Both the position numbers and the translations under genes were made by a program. The notes beneath the pieces were generated by a model, which was given only the letters and a program-made list of their open reading frames with translations, did not search any database and was not told where the DNA came from. Shown piece after piece: positions 8,440 to 17,165 of a DNA stretch of 64,000 bases. The stretch lies in the NCBI RefSeq assembly GCF_900162615.1, contig NZ_FUFN01000008.1, positions 62,001 to 126,000 on the forward strand. The letters run 5' to 3'. Within the stretch, counting starts at the first letter, position 1. Every line of letters begins with the position of its first letter. The stretch comes from Virgibacillus proomii. GTDB lineage: Bacteria > Bacillota > Bacilli > Bacillales > Amphibacillaceae.

Positions 8440-8690
8440 AGACTCAAGGCTGGCTAAGTTTTTAGGCATCCTTAAAAAAGCAGTATGCTTTTTCTGCGTG
8501 TAGTGTATTGCTGGCGAAGTATACTTTGTCCTATTGCAACACTGATACTAGGATGTCTGTTCCAGGTAGCTTAATTTCAAGTAGCGCAGTATATGCTGTT
8601 AGATAAGCAAGACGAAGCTACTTTTCAAAAAAGTTATCCACTAGGAACAAATATAATTTCCTAGACAACGAAGAATTCTATCCCCCATTT
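8440..8690. other. Degraded repeat region between yuzD and yutI
   Basis: No gene is seen. 'GTATTGCTGGCGAAG...TTTGTCC' resembles the tandem units in expanded family A copies, 'TTTTCAAAAAAGTTATCCAC' parallels about 3414, and 'ACTAGGAACAAATATAATTT' parallels about 6636. It appears to be an eroded relative of the A/B repeats. Confidence 0.35.
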
Positions 8691-8789
8691 TTACCTGACC
8701 TTTTGAACCTCCTCTTACACGTGATTGCGGTCATGGATTTTTTAGATAATCCGTTTTATAATAGATAATAAGAAAGGAGAAGATGGATA

Positions 8790-9014
8790 ATGCGTGAACA
8801 AGTACAGGAAGTATTAAACAAATTACGTCCATTCTTGCTGCGAGATGGTGGCGATGTGGAATTAATTGATGTTGATGAAAATGGCATTGTGCTTCTTCGT
8901 CTCATGGGTGCTTGCGGAAATTGCCCTAGCTCAACCATTACCTTAAAAGCAGGAATTGAACGTGCCCTTATGGCCGAAGTACCCGGTGTAACTGAGATTG
9001 AACAAGTATTCTAA
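8790..9014 (+). CDS. yutI: YutI, NifU C-terminal-domain (NfuA-like) Fe-S scaffold
   Basis: 74-residue NifU_C domain protein. 'RPFLLRDGGDVELIDV' and the cluster-binding 'GACGNCPSSTITLK' (CxxC) are canonical, followed by 'VPGVTEIEQVF'. It is shorter than B. subtilis YutI (about 110 residues) but holds the complete domain. ATG start preceded by AAAGGAGAAG. Works with YutM-type carriers in Fe-S cluster transfer (family knowledge). Confidence 0.92.
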   Translation: MREQVQEVLNKLRPFLLRDGGDVELIDVDENGIVLLRLMGACGNCPSSTITLKAGIERALMAEVPGVTEIEQVF

Positions 9015-9174
9015 ATGTACTCATGAATATTCATAGAGAACCAAAGCTTATGTGCCTTGGTTGGTCAGCCCAGCCCGATAATGACTAGTGTTTCTACGAA
9101 GATACTACCCATCTAGGAGAGGACTAACGCGCTGAAGCTGAATATAGGTAAATCTTATACAAAAATGATCACAA

Positions 9175-9216
9175 TAAAAAGAAGGCTTCCAACAATTAGG
9201 AACACCTTCTTTTTTG
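9175..9216. terminator. Bidirectional terminator after yutI
   Basis: AAAAAGAAGG paired with CCTTCTTTTTT around a short inner TCC/GGA stem, between convergent yutI and the dehydrogenase gene. Confidence 0.75.
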
Positions 9217-9248
9217 TTTCTTAAATTGCAAACGAACTCATCTGCACT

Positions 9249-10214
9249 TTACTCAACTGGAGTTCGTGGTCGCTTACCACTTAATACACGTGTAACATTT
9301 TCTAAACAAAGATTCCACATGTTCGTCCTTGTTTCTACACTTGCTGATCCAATATGAGGAAGTGCAACAACATTTCTCATTTGAAGCAAAGGATGATTCT
9401 TCGGAAGCGGCTCTTTAGAAAAAACATCTAACCCGGCTGCTGCAATTTGTTCTTCTTTTAGGGCTTGTATTAAAGCTGTTTCATCAACTACCCCTCCCCG
9501 AGATATGTTGATAAAGATAGCTGAATGTTTCATCATGCTAAAAGCATCAGCATCAAACATATTCCTTGTTTCATCGGTTAGGGGAACAACAGACACAACA
9601 AAATCTGCCTCACTTAATAATTCATTAAGTCCTAAATATGTCACCCCCAGTTTTTCTTCCGCTATTTCGTCTCTAGATCGATTGTGATATAAAATATTCA
9701 TCGAAAATCCTTTAGCTCGCCTTGCAATTGCTTTTCCTATTCTTCCCATACCAACAATGCCAATCGTTTTATTATAGACGTCCGTTCCTGCCAATAAATA
9801 AGGAGCCCAGTGCTGCCATTTTCCCTGTTTAATGAAATCATTAGCCTCTAGTAATCGCCTTGCTGTAGCCATCAATAATCCAAAACCTAAATCGGCCGTC
9901 GTTTCAGTTAATACATCGGGTGTATTAGTTATAATGATATTCCTTGCTTTCGAAGCATGAATATCAATGTTATCATAGCCCACAGCTAAATTGGCGATCA
10001 CTTGTAAACGTTGTACGTTGTCTAAAAAAGCATCATCTATTTCTTCGGTTAACATACAAATTAGACCATCCGCATGTTTTGCATCTTTTATTAATACTTC
10101 TCTTGGTACTGGAGTTTCTTCTTTTTCCCAGCAGATGAACGTAAAATGCTCCTGATAAGGTTTTAATAATTTTGCCGGGATGCTTCTTGTAATATAGATT
10201 GTCGGCTTATTCAT
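9249..10214 (-). CDS. D-2-hydroxyacid dehydrogenase (glyoxylate/hydroxypyruvate reductase type)
   Basis: 321 residues. NAD(P)-dependent oxidoreductase reducing glyoxylate, hydroxypyruvate or a similar 2-oxoacid. Catalytic trio: Arg in 'NISRGGVVDE', Glu in 'DVFSKEPLP', His in 'LPHIGSAS'. The nucleotide-binding motif 'GIVGMGRIGKAIARRA' is mid-protein. 'YHNRSRD' after the third strand suggests NADP preference (Asn-Arg rather than Asp), an inference. The start is the internal ATG (MNKPTIYITRS) with GGAGGGG upstream. Resembles B. subtilis YvcT. Exact substrate not determinable. Confidence 0.88.
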   Translation of the reverse strand: MNKPTIYITRSIPAKLLKPYQEHFTFICWEKEETPVPREVLIKDAKHADGLICMLTEEIDDAFLDNVQRLQVIANLAVGYDNIDIHASKARNIIITNTPDVLTETTADLGFGLLMATARRLLEANDFIKQGKWQHWAPYLLAGTDVYNKTIGIVGMGRIGKAIARRAKGFSMNILYHNRSRDEIAEEKLGVTYLGLNELLSEADFVVSVVPLTDETRNMFDADAFSMMKHSAIFINISRGGVVDETALIQALKEEQIAAAGLDVFSKEPLPKNHPLLQMRNVVALPHIGSASVETRTNMWNLCLENVTRVLSGKRPRTPVE

Positions 10215-10276
10215 CTTCTTCCCCTCCATCATCGCAAATGTCTAATAACTGTTTTTATGTTTAGAAAGATATTGTA

Positions 10277-11248
10277 TTAAAGCCAGTGTAACACAGGAAT
10301 CTGAAGATGTTTACAATCTATATTTGCCCAGTCAAAGAATTGGCTAACATGCTTTTCATATTTCGCCTGAAGTTGTAATAAATAGTGTAACTGATCATCA
10401 GCGTCTATTTGTTGTTTCGTTAAATTTCGTTCCAAACAATCAAATAGATGGATAGGAAAGAGCAATCTAGCATACACTAAACGCCAGGTAAATATAGAAA
10501 GCGGTCGGACGGTTTCATAATCTCGCAAAAACTGGATTGTTCCCTGTTTGGGGTCATCCTGCAAAAACTGTTGACGTAAAAATTCAGCAATATCTCTAGC
10601 AGGATGGTCATAAACTAATTCCAGCGGCCACATGACTGATTGGTACAGCTGATCTGAATATCTTCGGAAAGCGATGGTACCTTGGTCAGCCTCGTGGAAG
10701 CGTAACTCTTCTTCACTTTCTCGAATATATTGAATTGCATTTTCACTTACACCAATAAAATAAGGTAAGGTATCCATAACCAATCGATAATAAGCATTTG
10801 GATTACCTTGGGCTGCTTTTTCCAGACTTTGCTCTAATGCTGTAACCTTTTCTATCCATAGCTGCTTCCATTGTCCATAACTGGAAATTGCTTTGGGCTC
10901 ATAAGTATAGGCACTGCCAATCTGATGAAATTGCGCTAATATCGTTCCACTGGATATACTTGGGGAGTACGATTGATCACTTCCTTGAATGACCATGTAT
11001 TTAGTGTTTTGATGAGAGGTAAGCCACTCTCCTTGTTGATTACGGATAGGAATAGCCATATTACTATAGGAGCTCTCTTTTAAATAATAAGCTAAAACCG
11101 ATTGCTCCATATGTATAATTTCATTGTTTTCCACAGAAGTGATAAAATAAATATATCGTTCTGCTTGGTAACATTCCTTCCCATCAACCCAACGCTTTGT
11201 TTCGGGACGAACATTATAATTTTCATAAAGCCAGGTACTAAATGACAA
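10277..11248 (-). CDS. yutH: YutH, CotS-like spore coat protein
   Basis: 323-residue protein of the YutH family, which is related to the CotS/aminoglycoside-phosphotransferase fold and associated with the spore coat. Kinase motifs are degraded: 'ILAQFHQIGSA' survives, but no clear HxxDxxxxN catalytic loop is visible, so catalysis is doubtful. The start is a TTG with AAGGGGG eight bases upstream. Identification rests on synteny (yutH beside yutG, yutF, yutE) plus the overall pattern. Expected to be sporulation-regulated; the promoter was not resolved. Confidence 0.75.
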   Translation of the reverse strand: MSFSTWLYENYNVRPETKRWVDGKECYQAERYIYFITSVENNEIIHMEQSVLAYYLKESSYSNMAIPIRNQQGEWLTSHQNTKYMVIQGSDQSYSPSISSGTILAQFHQIGSAYTYEPKAISSYGQWKQLWIEKVTALEQSLEKAAQGNPNAYYRLVMDTLPYFIGVSENAIQYIRESEEELRFHEADQGTIAFRRYSDQLYQSVMWPLELVYDHPARDIAEFLRQQFLQDDPKQGTIQFLRDYETVRPLSIFTWRLVYARLLFPIHLFDCLERNLTKQQIDADDQLHYLLQLQAKYEKHVSQFFDWANIDCKHLQIPVLHWL

Positions 11249-11403
11249 TGAACTTACCCCCTTATCATTTTATCTCGTTAAAAACCTTCAACGATGAGTG
11301 CTGAATAATTTTAATCGATGAGGCTTTTTATAAGTTGCTTCCGTAATAGTTTATGAAGTAAAGTCAGTTTTTTTACTAAAGAATAAAAGGATGGTAAAAA
11401 GAA

Positions 11404-11916
11404 ATGAGTGAAAATACAAAACGAAGTGAATTAGAAATGAAAGCCAGACAATGGTTAACAGAAAGAGGCGTATTAATAGATGATATTGCCGAACTTGTTT
11501 ATTTCTTACAATCACAATACCATGAGCATTTAACACTTGATGAGTGCAGACATAATGTCAATCGAGTTCTTGCTAAACGGGAAGTACAAAATGCAATTTT
11601 AACAGGTATTCAATTAGATGTGCTTGCTGAAAAAAAACAACTGGAGCAACCTTTACAAAAAACGATTGACTCCGATGAAAGCTTATACGGTGTCGATGAA
11701 ATTATTGCTTTATCGATTGTGAATGTTTATGGTTCTATTGGCTTAACCAATTATGGGTATATTGATAAACAAAAACCGGGTATCTTAAAAAGACTAGATG
11801 ATAAATCTACCGGAGAGTGTCATACATTTTTAGATGATATTGTCGGCGCAATTGCTGCAGCAGCTTCAAGCCGATTAGCACATGATAATGGAGAAGATGT
11901 CATATTAGACGATTAA
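11404..11916 (+). CDS. yutG: YutG, phosphatidylglycerophosphatase A-like protein
   Basis: 170-residue PgpA-family protein. In Bacillus members the membrane helices of E. coli PgpA are missing and this form is soluble. 'HLTLDECRHNVNRVLAKREVQ' and the C-terminal 'GECHTFLDDIVGAIAAAASSRLA' with its conserved acidic residues are visible. ATG preceded by AAAGGA. A strong terminator follows at once, so it is probably monocistronic. Dephosphorylation of phosphatidylglycerophosphate is a family inference. Confidence 0.8.
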   Translation: MSENTKRSELEMKARQWLTERGVLIDDIAELVYFLQSQYHEHLTLDECRHNVNRVLAKREVQNAILTGIQLDVLAEKKQLEQPLQKTIDSDESLYGVDEIIALSIVNVYGSIGLTNYGYIDKQKPGILKRLDDKSTGECHTFLDDIVGAIAAAASSRLAHDNGEDVILDD

Positions 11917-11946
11917 AAAAGCAGGAAATATCTCCTGCTTTTTTTC
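11914..11946 (+). terminator. Terminator after yutG
   Basis: AAAAAAGCAGGA, short loop, TCCTGCTTTTTTT; it overlaps the yutG stop codon. Confidence 0.88.
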
Positions 11947-11983
11947 TTATAGAACACGTATTATAAGTACGTATCCTTATATT

Positions 11984-12769
11984 TTACAGCTTATCGATCC
12001 ATTCAAACAGATTTTGAACATAATGCGTTGGTTTTACCTTCAAATAATTGTATTCTGAAAATGGAGTAACTCCGGTAAACACCATTAAAGTATCAATTTC
12101 AGCTCGAATACCCGCTTGAATATCAGTGTCATAATTATCTCCAACCATTAAAGCTTCGTCTTTATCTAGACCAAGTACATCAAGTGCTTCTTTCATAATT
12201 ACCGCTTCCGGTTTACCAATAAAGATTGGATCTATACCCGTACATAATGTGATGACAGCGGTTAGCGAACCGTTTCCAGGTAACAAACCTCGTTCATTCG
12301 GGATGGACTTATCACCATTTGTTGAGATAAATTTTGCCCCATTACGAACAGCGATACTCGCCGTAGCTAATTTTTCATACGTAATTTCACGATCAAGACC
12401 GATCACAACAACATCACAATTTTCGTCCTCTACCACCTTAAGTCCTGCTTGTTCAAAAGCTTGAATGAGGCCTTCTTCTCCAATTACATAACAGCGCGGA
12501 TTCTCATAATTTGCTTTAATATACGAAACCGTTGCTAAACTCGTCGTGACAATTTGATTGGCTGTTGCCGGGATATCCATATTTCTTAGTTTATCGGCCA
12601 CTGCTTCTTGTGTTTTAGTTGAATTGTTCGTTACAAACACATACGGAATATGATTATTTTTCAATGCGTGAACAAACTCCGAAGCAAATGAAATAGGTTC
12701 ATTTCCTTGATACATTGTTCCATCTAAGTCGATTAAATAGCCTCGATATTTTTTGTTCATTTTATTCAT
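11984..12769 (-). CDS. yutF: YutF, HAD-IIA sugar/nitrophenyl phosphatase (NagD-like)
   Basis: 261-residue HAD hydrolase. Motif I 'YLIDLDGTMYQG' holds the nucleophile Asp and acid/base Asp, motif II is 'VFVTNNSTK', the lysine is in 'FIGKPEAVIMKEA', and motif IV is 'LMVGDNYDTDIQAG'. The class IIA cap lies between. Length and motifs match the TIGR01457-type YutF/NagD group, broad-specificity phosphatases of phosphosugars and nucleoside monophosphates. Two in-frame ATGs lie nine bases apart and the GGAG spacing does not decide between them. Followed upstream by yutE in the same direction. Confidence 0.9.
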   Translation of the reverse strand: MNKMNKKYRGYLIDLDGTMYQGNEPISFASEFVHALKNNHIPYVFVTNNSTKTQEAVADKLRNMDIPATANQIVTTSLATVSYIKANYENPRCYVIGEEGLIQAFEQAGLKVVEDENCDVVVIGLDREITYEKLATASIAVRNGAKFISTNGDKSIPNERGLLPGNGSLTAVITLCTGIDPIFIGKPEAVIMKEALDVLGLDKDEALMVGDNYDTDIQAGIRAEIDTLMVFTGVTPFSEYNYLKVKPTHYVQNLFEWIDKL

Positions 12770-12801
12770 TCACTCCAATGCAATACGAATAGACTGTGCT
12801 T

Positions 12802-13254
12802 TTATTCCGATTTTGATTCATTTGTAAAAGCATGGGTTACCTGTTGATGTTCTTTATTTAAATAAGTTCGAATATGGGTGGAGAATTGTTTATAAATAGT
12901 CAAGTTTGTTTGGATCGCCTTCATTAATACGTTATAATCCACTGATGTATAGTCTGAAATTAACATACGTCTCAAACTAATCAACTCTTTGTATGCTCTT
13001 TCTTCCTCTTCTGGAATAACCTTTTCATCTAATAAAATATTGATAATGTCATTGTAACTGCCAGGATCACGCATAATAAACCCGTCAATCATCATATTAC
13101 CGACATCTAGCGTTGACTCAATAAAGACATGTACTGCTCTTTCTAAACTGAGTTTATCTGACAATGTTTTTGGAGGGCCCATCTTCAATATGTTTATTAA
13201 TTCATCCATATACTGAAGTATCTCCTCCAATTTCTTACGGTCAACAAAGTACAT
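12802..13254 (-). CDS. yutE: YutE, HepT-like DUF86 protein lacking the catalytic His
   Basis: 150-residue, all-helical DUF86/HepT-superfamily protein. 'ERAVHVFIESTLDVGNMMIDGF' and 'RDPGSYNDIINILLDEKVI' are typical. HepT toxins carry an R-x4-H-x-Y motif; here the equivalent is 'RRMLISDY', with Ser in place of His, so RNase activity is unlikely. No MntA nucleotidyltransferase partner gene is adjacent, unlike true HepT/MntA modules. ATG preceded by GGAGGT seven bases upstream. A family A element sits 21 bp ahead of the start. Confidence 0.82.
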   Translation of the reverse strand: MYFVDRKKLEEILQYMDELINILKMGPPKTLSDKLSLERAVHVFIESTLDVGNMMIDGFIMRDPGSYNDIINILLDEKVIPEEEERAYKELISLRRMLISDYTSVDYNVLMKAIQTNLTIYKQFSTHIRTYLNKEHQQVTHAFTNESKSE

Positions 13255-13275
13255 ATGTCAAACCTCCATTATAAA

Positions 13276-13425
13276 GTGAAACTTCATTCAGTAGGAGTTT
13301 TCTTCCATCTAATACTGAATGTTAGTTGAACGAATCGGGCATTTAGGTGCCGTTTTCTCCCACTTAGACCTTTTGTATTCACTCAAGATTTTGAAGTGGG
13401 AGTCTTACGACACCTTACATGCGGG
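13276..13425 (-). mobile_element. Family A element, copy 3, in the yutE/DUF3055 divergent region
   Basis: 150 bp flanked by ATAAA (13271-13275) and ATGAA (13426-13430, one mismatch). Carries the CATTCAGTAGGAG arm with a slightly decayed partner, and the GGTGCCGT/ACGACACC stem. It occupies the space where promoters for both divergent genes would be expected. Confidence 0.78.
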
Positions 13426-13521
13426 ATGAAATTACATGTTTATCATATCATATTCTATAGGAATATGAAGAAAAACATGATATAGTTGGTGAAATAGCAA
13501 TATTCAAAAAAGGGGGATAAT

Positions 13522-13791
13522 ATGGCTAAAAAATACGAAATAATCAAAGATGAAACTAAAATGAAGGGAGTTCGTTATATCAGTTTTATGGGACAACTAC
13601 AGCGCTATGATTTGGCAATTGTAGAGCATGAAGATGATCCGAGCAAAAAGCTCATTATTAATTTACGGAAAAATCGTTGTACTACCATTGGAAAAGATGA
13701 CTTACATGACAAAGGAAAAATCGAACATACGTTTAATGAACCAAATATGGAAGCTGATGAAATTCGTCATTTTTTAAAAGATGTACTTTAA
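13522..13791 (+). CDS. DUF3055 (SAV0927-like) family protein
   Basis: 89-residue cytoplasmic protein. 'KGVRYISFMGQLQRYDLAIV' and 'RCTTIGKDDL' match the pattern of DUF3055 proteins of Bacillales. ATG preceded by AAAAGGGGG. Function unknown. The family call rests on recall of the motif, not on a search. Confidence 0.65.
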   Translation: MAKKYEIIKDETKMKGVRYISFMGQLQRYDLAIVEHEDDPSKKLIINLRKNRCTTIGKDDLHDKGKIEHTFNEPNMEADEIRHFLKDVL

Positions 13792-13794
13792 CAC

Positions 13795-13850
13795 TATAAA
13801 TGAACAAATAAGTAGGTCTTTCCATCCTCCACTTATTTGTTCATTTATAC
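13795..13850 (+). terminator. Long hairpin after the DUF3055 gene
   Basis: ATAAATGAACAAATAAGT paired perfectly with ACTTATTTGTTCATTTAT around a 17-base loop. It starts within five bases of the stop codon, with only a weak T run. Confidence 0.65.
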
Positions 13851-13986
13851 CAATCGTTTCTTATCTGATCTTTCCAATCTATTCCTATTCCGAGTAAAAG
13901 GCTTTTCCATTCGTGTTAACTAAAATAATTTTACCTATATTTACTAATAATAAAAGCAAGTAATCAGAGGGAACATTACTAATAAA

Positions 13987-14200
13987 GTAAAACTTCATTC
14001 AGTAGGGTTTTTCTTGTCCTTGAAAAACTGCAATGTAGCACTGTCGTAGCTTTTCTTGTTTTTGAAAACCGCGATGTGTCGCTGTCGTAGCTTTCCTTGT
14101 CCTGTCACCGCGGAAAAAAATCAGGCTTTTTGGTATCTTGATCTCCCACTTAGACTTATTCATATTCGCTATAAAGTATTTACTGCACCTTAGATGAGGG
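13987..14200 (-). mobile_element. Family A element, copy 4, degraded and with internal tandem units
   Basis: Left flank ATAAA (13982-13986); the right end is TTAGATGAGGG. The end hairpin is replaced by two 41-43-bp direct repeats of the type 'TTTCTTGTCCTTGAAAAACTG...CTGTCGTAGC'. The same unit recurs in copies near 31.3 and 42.0 kb. Confidence 0.65.
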
Positions 14201-14240
14201 AAAACGCACCATAACATGAATGAATTGGAAGGGTGAAAGA

Positions 14241-14498
14241 ATGGATAAGAAAAAAAAGGATTACTCCGATTTTTCAAATGTTAAAGATATGCATAACAAA
14301 TTAATTCCTGAAGAGTTTCCAGAAGGATCTTTCGGATTACCAATAAATGCAGATACTCCTGTAGAAGGAAAATCAACCCCGTGGGAAAAGGGACAGCGTA
14401 GAGACAGCGCCTTTGTTTATCCAGATCGGGAACAGCATGAAGATGTTCCCCGCAGAATACCAGGAGCACATATTATTCATGACGATAAAGAGCAGTAG
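14241..14498 (+). CDS. Small conserved cytosolic protein of unknown function
   Basis: 85 residues, highly charged, no membrane segment. 'IPEEFPEGSFGLPINADTPV' and 'STPWEKGQRRDSAFVYPDRE...RIPGAHIIHDD' are characteristic of a small uncharacterised Bacillus family often labelled 'cytosolic protein'. The internal ATG (MDKKKKDYSDF) is favoured by GAAGGGTG upstream. Its stop codon lies inside the terminator hairpin shared with yutD. Confidence 0.75.
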   Translation: MDKKKKDYSDFSNVKDMHNKLIPEEFPEGSFGLPINADTPVEGKSTPWEKGQRRDSAFVYPDREQHEDVPRRIPGAHIIHDDKEQ

Positions 14499-14522
14499 AT
14501 GTTAATTCGCTACTGCTCTTTT
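14487..14522. terminator. Bidirectional terminator overlapping both gene ends
   Basis: AAGAGCAGTAG / CTACTGCTCTT stem with an 11-base loop. Both convergent genes end inside it. Confidence 0.8.
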
Positions 14523-14794
14523 GCAGTTATTTTTTTTAATACAAAGTAGGCACAGCCAAAGTTACAATATTCATACAGATAATCGTCCAATGCTGTTATC
14601 TTTGCATCCATTGGAATCTTCGTATGTTGAACTCCATAAAAACCCTTTAATCGAAGTTGCTCATAACCCCAATCCCCTACAATATAGTCATACTTTGATA
14701 ATATGTCCGAATAACGTTCTCTGACAGCTTCTTCATTAAATCCTCCTTTATGATTTTCTACTAGCTCGTACATTTTTCCATAAATCTCTATCAT
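14510..14794 (-). CDS. yutD: YutD (DUF1027) protein
   Basis: 94-residue protein with the hallmark 'YDYIVGDWGYEQLRLKGFY' and 'YLYEYCNFGCAYFVLKK' of DUF1027/YutD. The two cysteines in 'CNFGC' are conserved in the family as remembered. ATG start; GGGGGG-like bases upstream (rc of 'TCCCCCC'). Function unknown, widespread in Firmicutes. Position agrees with the B. subtilis yutC-yutD-yutE neighbourhood. Confidence 0.88.
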   Translation of the reverse strand: MIEIYGKMYELVENHKGGFNEEAVRERYSDILSKYDYIVGDWGYEQLRLKGFYGVQHTKIPMDAKITALDDYLYEYCNFGCAYFVLKKITAKEQ

Positions 14795-14928
14795 TTGTAT
14801 CCCCCCATACTTTGTCTTTTCAGTGTATCACCTTTCCTCCAAACCCTCCAGAAAAAAACAGTATGATTTCATGCTGAACCAGCAAACTAAAAAAGAACCC
14901 CAAAATCAACTTGAGAAGGAGGTAAACA

Positions 14929-15489
14929 ATGGAACTGAAAAAATTGCTCCCCATAGGACTTACCACACTGTTTCTCATGACAGGATGCATGGATAACGAT
15001 ACAGCTACTGACGAAAGAGAGGAAATTAAAAACCAACTTGATCCAAATGGGCAACTACAGGCACCTGCGGATGAAAGTGCAGAAAATAAATTAGGATATG
15101 TACGCTATACAAAAGATGAAATTGACAATGATAATGAAAATAATCGTTCTATCAGCATTGACCGAACCGAAATGGCTAATATGATAACTCGAATTATGCT
15201 TCGTGGTAATTCATTTGAAGAGGTAGCAACACTTGTTACAGACAATGAAGTGTTAATTGCGTATGAAAAATCAGCTGACACTAATTCTGAGAGAGCAACA
15301 GAAATAGCGAAAAAAACAGCTACATCAATCATGCCAGGATACTTTGATGTTTATGTAACCGACAATACCAATTTAATCGATGATATTCAAAGTTTGCATA
15401 ATTCCCGAACAACCGATGGAAATTATGATAATACAATCGACAATATAATTAAAGAAATGAATAAAACAACAAAAAATACCAATGAATGA
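14929..15489 (+). CDS. YhcN/YlaJ-family sporulation lipoprotein (YutC-like)
   Basis: 186 residues. Signal peptide with lipobox 'LFLMTGC' (Cys about residue 20), an acidic linker, then the YhcN/YlaJ domain with 'DRTEMANMITRIMLR...FEEVATLVTDNEVLIAY' and 'IMPGYFDVYVTDNTNLIDDI'. These lipoproteins sit on spore or forespore membranes and affect germination or outgrowth (family knowledge). Strong ribosome site GAAGGAGGT. The position corresponds to B. subtilis yutC. Confidence 0.82.
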   Translation: MELKKLLPIGLTTLFLMTGCMDNDTATDEREEIKNQLDPNGQLQAPADESAENKLGYVRYTKDEIDNDNENNRSISIDRTEMANMITRIMLRGNSFEEVATLVTDNEVLIAYEKSADTNSERATEIAKKTATSIMPGYFDVYVTDNTNLIDDIQSLHNSRTTDGNYDNTIDNIIKEMNKTTKNTNE

Positions 15490-15494
15490 CGAAG

Positions 15495-15640
15495 CTTCAT
15501 TGGTGGGATTTATCTTGCAAAAATATGAGTTGAAGAAATTGGTTATTTAGGAGCCGTTAATTTTCCATTAGATCTTTCCGTAGTACCATCTTGTTTATAG
15601 AAAGTTTACGGCTTCCTTAAGTTGAATTTCATTTTGTGGA
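15495..15640 (-). repeat. Strongly decayed family A copy
   Basis: 'GAAGCTTCATTGGTGGG' near the left, 'ATTTAGGAGCCGTTAATTTT' and 'TTTACGGCTTCCTTAAGTTG' near the right keep the family A layout, with the stem changed to GGAGCCGT/ACGGCTTCC. Confidence 0.5.
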
Positions 15641-15642
15641 TC

Positions 15643-16000
15643 CTACTTTTTTAATGACAGTTTGTCAAAGTTCTTCCTGAAACGCTTCGTGTGTAGTTCT
15701 CCAATTTTTAAACATTTTCTAGGTCTATTGTTGATGAGTGATAATGCATTTTCTAGTTCTGCATCTAAGACTTTAGCCAAATCGGTTTTCTTAGGGAGAA
15801 ACTCTCGTAATAAACCATTTGCATTCTCATTGCTACCACGCTGCCATGAAGAATAAGGTTCCACAAAATATACCTGAATGTTATTTTCTGCTGCCTCTAT
15901 GGAACAAGCTATTCGAACACTGCATGAACGATTACCCGATGGTGCATTTCAAACCGCCACAGTAGATAGAGGCAAAGAATTCGCTACAAGCGTAGACTAA
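15643..16000. pseudogene. IS30-family transposase relic with internal inversion
   Basis: On the minus strand from about 15898 to 15643 the sequence reads 'AAENNIQVYFVEPYSSWQRG' then 'SNENANGLLREF', the C-terminal part of an IS30 transposase with its catalytic Glu. On the plus strand from 15899 to 16000 it reads 'MEQAIRTLHERLPDGAFQTA' then 'TVDRGKEFA', the preceding part with a catalytic Asp. In an intact IS30 transposase these two segments are collinear. Here they point away from a shared junction near 15898, so part of the gene has been inverted. Not functional. Confidence 0.8.
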
Positions 16001-16135
16001 ATTATGGACGTACGTATTGGTAAATGGTCTCCAGAACTAGCGAACATCAAACTTGTATATTTATTATGTCTATTGGGAAAAGTAAAGACCATATTTAATG
16101 ATAACGAAAAACTTAACATATTAAGGGTGACAAAT

Positions 16136-17101
16136 GTGTATGCAAAACGTTTTTTCACAGGGAGTTTTATTTTACTGCTTTTTTTGCTTATTAAAAATCC
16201 GATTTATGCAGAGGACAATATCTATGAACAGCGAATGGCTTTATTTAAGAAAACCGAAGCATTGACGCAAATTCCGTGGTATTATTTTGCTGCAATGGAT
16301 AACTATGAACGAAACAAAAAACAGCATGCAAATGATGAAAAAATTATATCCATCGAATTCTCTCCTGAATTATGGTATGGATTAGGAAATGCCTCCATGA
16401 TTAATGATGAGCTTCTGATTGACTTTTTTCACGGCCAAGGTCGAGACGGAAATGGTGATCAAAAAGCTGATCCAAACAATCCAGAAGATGTTCTCTATAC
16501 TATTGCTAATTATATGCTTCAATATGGGCAAACGAAAGAAGATATAAAAATTGCCTTATGGAATTTTTATAATCGAGATCTATCGGTGCAAACAATCATG
16601 AATACAGCAAAAGTATTCCAAACCTATCAAGAAATAAATTTAACGGATCGCGATTTTCCAGTAGACACTTCCTATAATTATAGTTATCGAAGTACTTGGG
16701 GTGATCGTAGAGGGTTTGGCGGCTTACGAATACATGAGGGAACCGATATATTTGCTGATTATGGCACTCCTGTCAAATCAACAACCTATGGAGTTATTGA
16801 AATGATGGGGTGGAATTTATATGGCGGTTGGCGAATTGGCATTCGTGATATTTATAATATTTATCATTATTATGCCCATATGAGTGGGTATAAAGAAGAT
16901 ATCCAAGTAGGAAAAGTAGTGAAGCCAGGAGATGTACTAGGCAGTGTTGGTTCAACAGGGTACGGCCCGCCGGGAACATCGGGTAAATTCCCCCCCCATC
17001 TTCATTATGGAATGTATAAGGACAACGGACATAGTGAATGGTCATTCGACCCCTATCCATACTTGAAAAAATGGGAACGAATGGCAAAACAAAAAGAGTA
17101 A
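16136..17101 (+). CDS. lytH: LytH-like M23 peptidoglycan endopeptidase (YunA)
   Basis: 321 residues: signal anchor (FFTGSFILLLFLLI), a helical region, and a C-terminal M23 (lysostaphin-type) zinc peptidase domain. Zinc ligands: His and Asp in 'IHEGTDIFAD' and the HxH of 'PPHLHYG'. B. subtilis LytH (YunA) is an L-Ala-D-Glu endopeptidase made in sporulation that trims cortex peptides. The GTG start is chosen because AAGGG precedes it by eight bases; longer reading frames run back into IS30 debris. Gene order (before yunB) agrees, although mobile DNA now separates them. Confidence 0.88.
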   Translation: MYAKRFFTGSFILLLFLLIKNPIYAEDNIYEQRMALFKKTEALTQIPWYYFAAMDNYERNKKQHANDEKIISIEFSPELWYGLGNASMINDELLIDFFHGQGRDGNGDQKADPNNPEDVLYTIANYMLQYGQTKEDIKIALWNFYNRDLSVQTIMNTAKVFQTYQEINLTDRDFPVDTSYNYSYRSTWGDRRGFGGLRIHEGTDIFADYGTPVKSTTYGVIEMMGWNLYGGWRIGIRDIYNIYHYYAHMSGYKEDIQVGKVVKPGDVLGSVGSTGYGPPGTSGKFPPHLHYGMYKDNGHSEWSFDPYPYLKKWERMAKQKE

Positions 17102-17165
17102 ATATTTAAACCAAGCTACTATCGAAACATGAATGAGGCTGGGACAAAACCCCACTAAATTAAAA

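Noticed and set aside
12802..13254. Toxin-antitoxin (HepT/MntA) module
   Set aside because: No MntA gene is adjacent and the catalytic histidine is absent; it is the conserved YutE.
16004..16135. Longer N terminus for lytH
   Set aside because: The extension runs into the IS30 relic, and a GTG with a proper ribosome site directly precedes the signal anchor.
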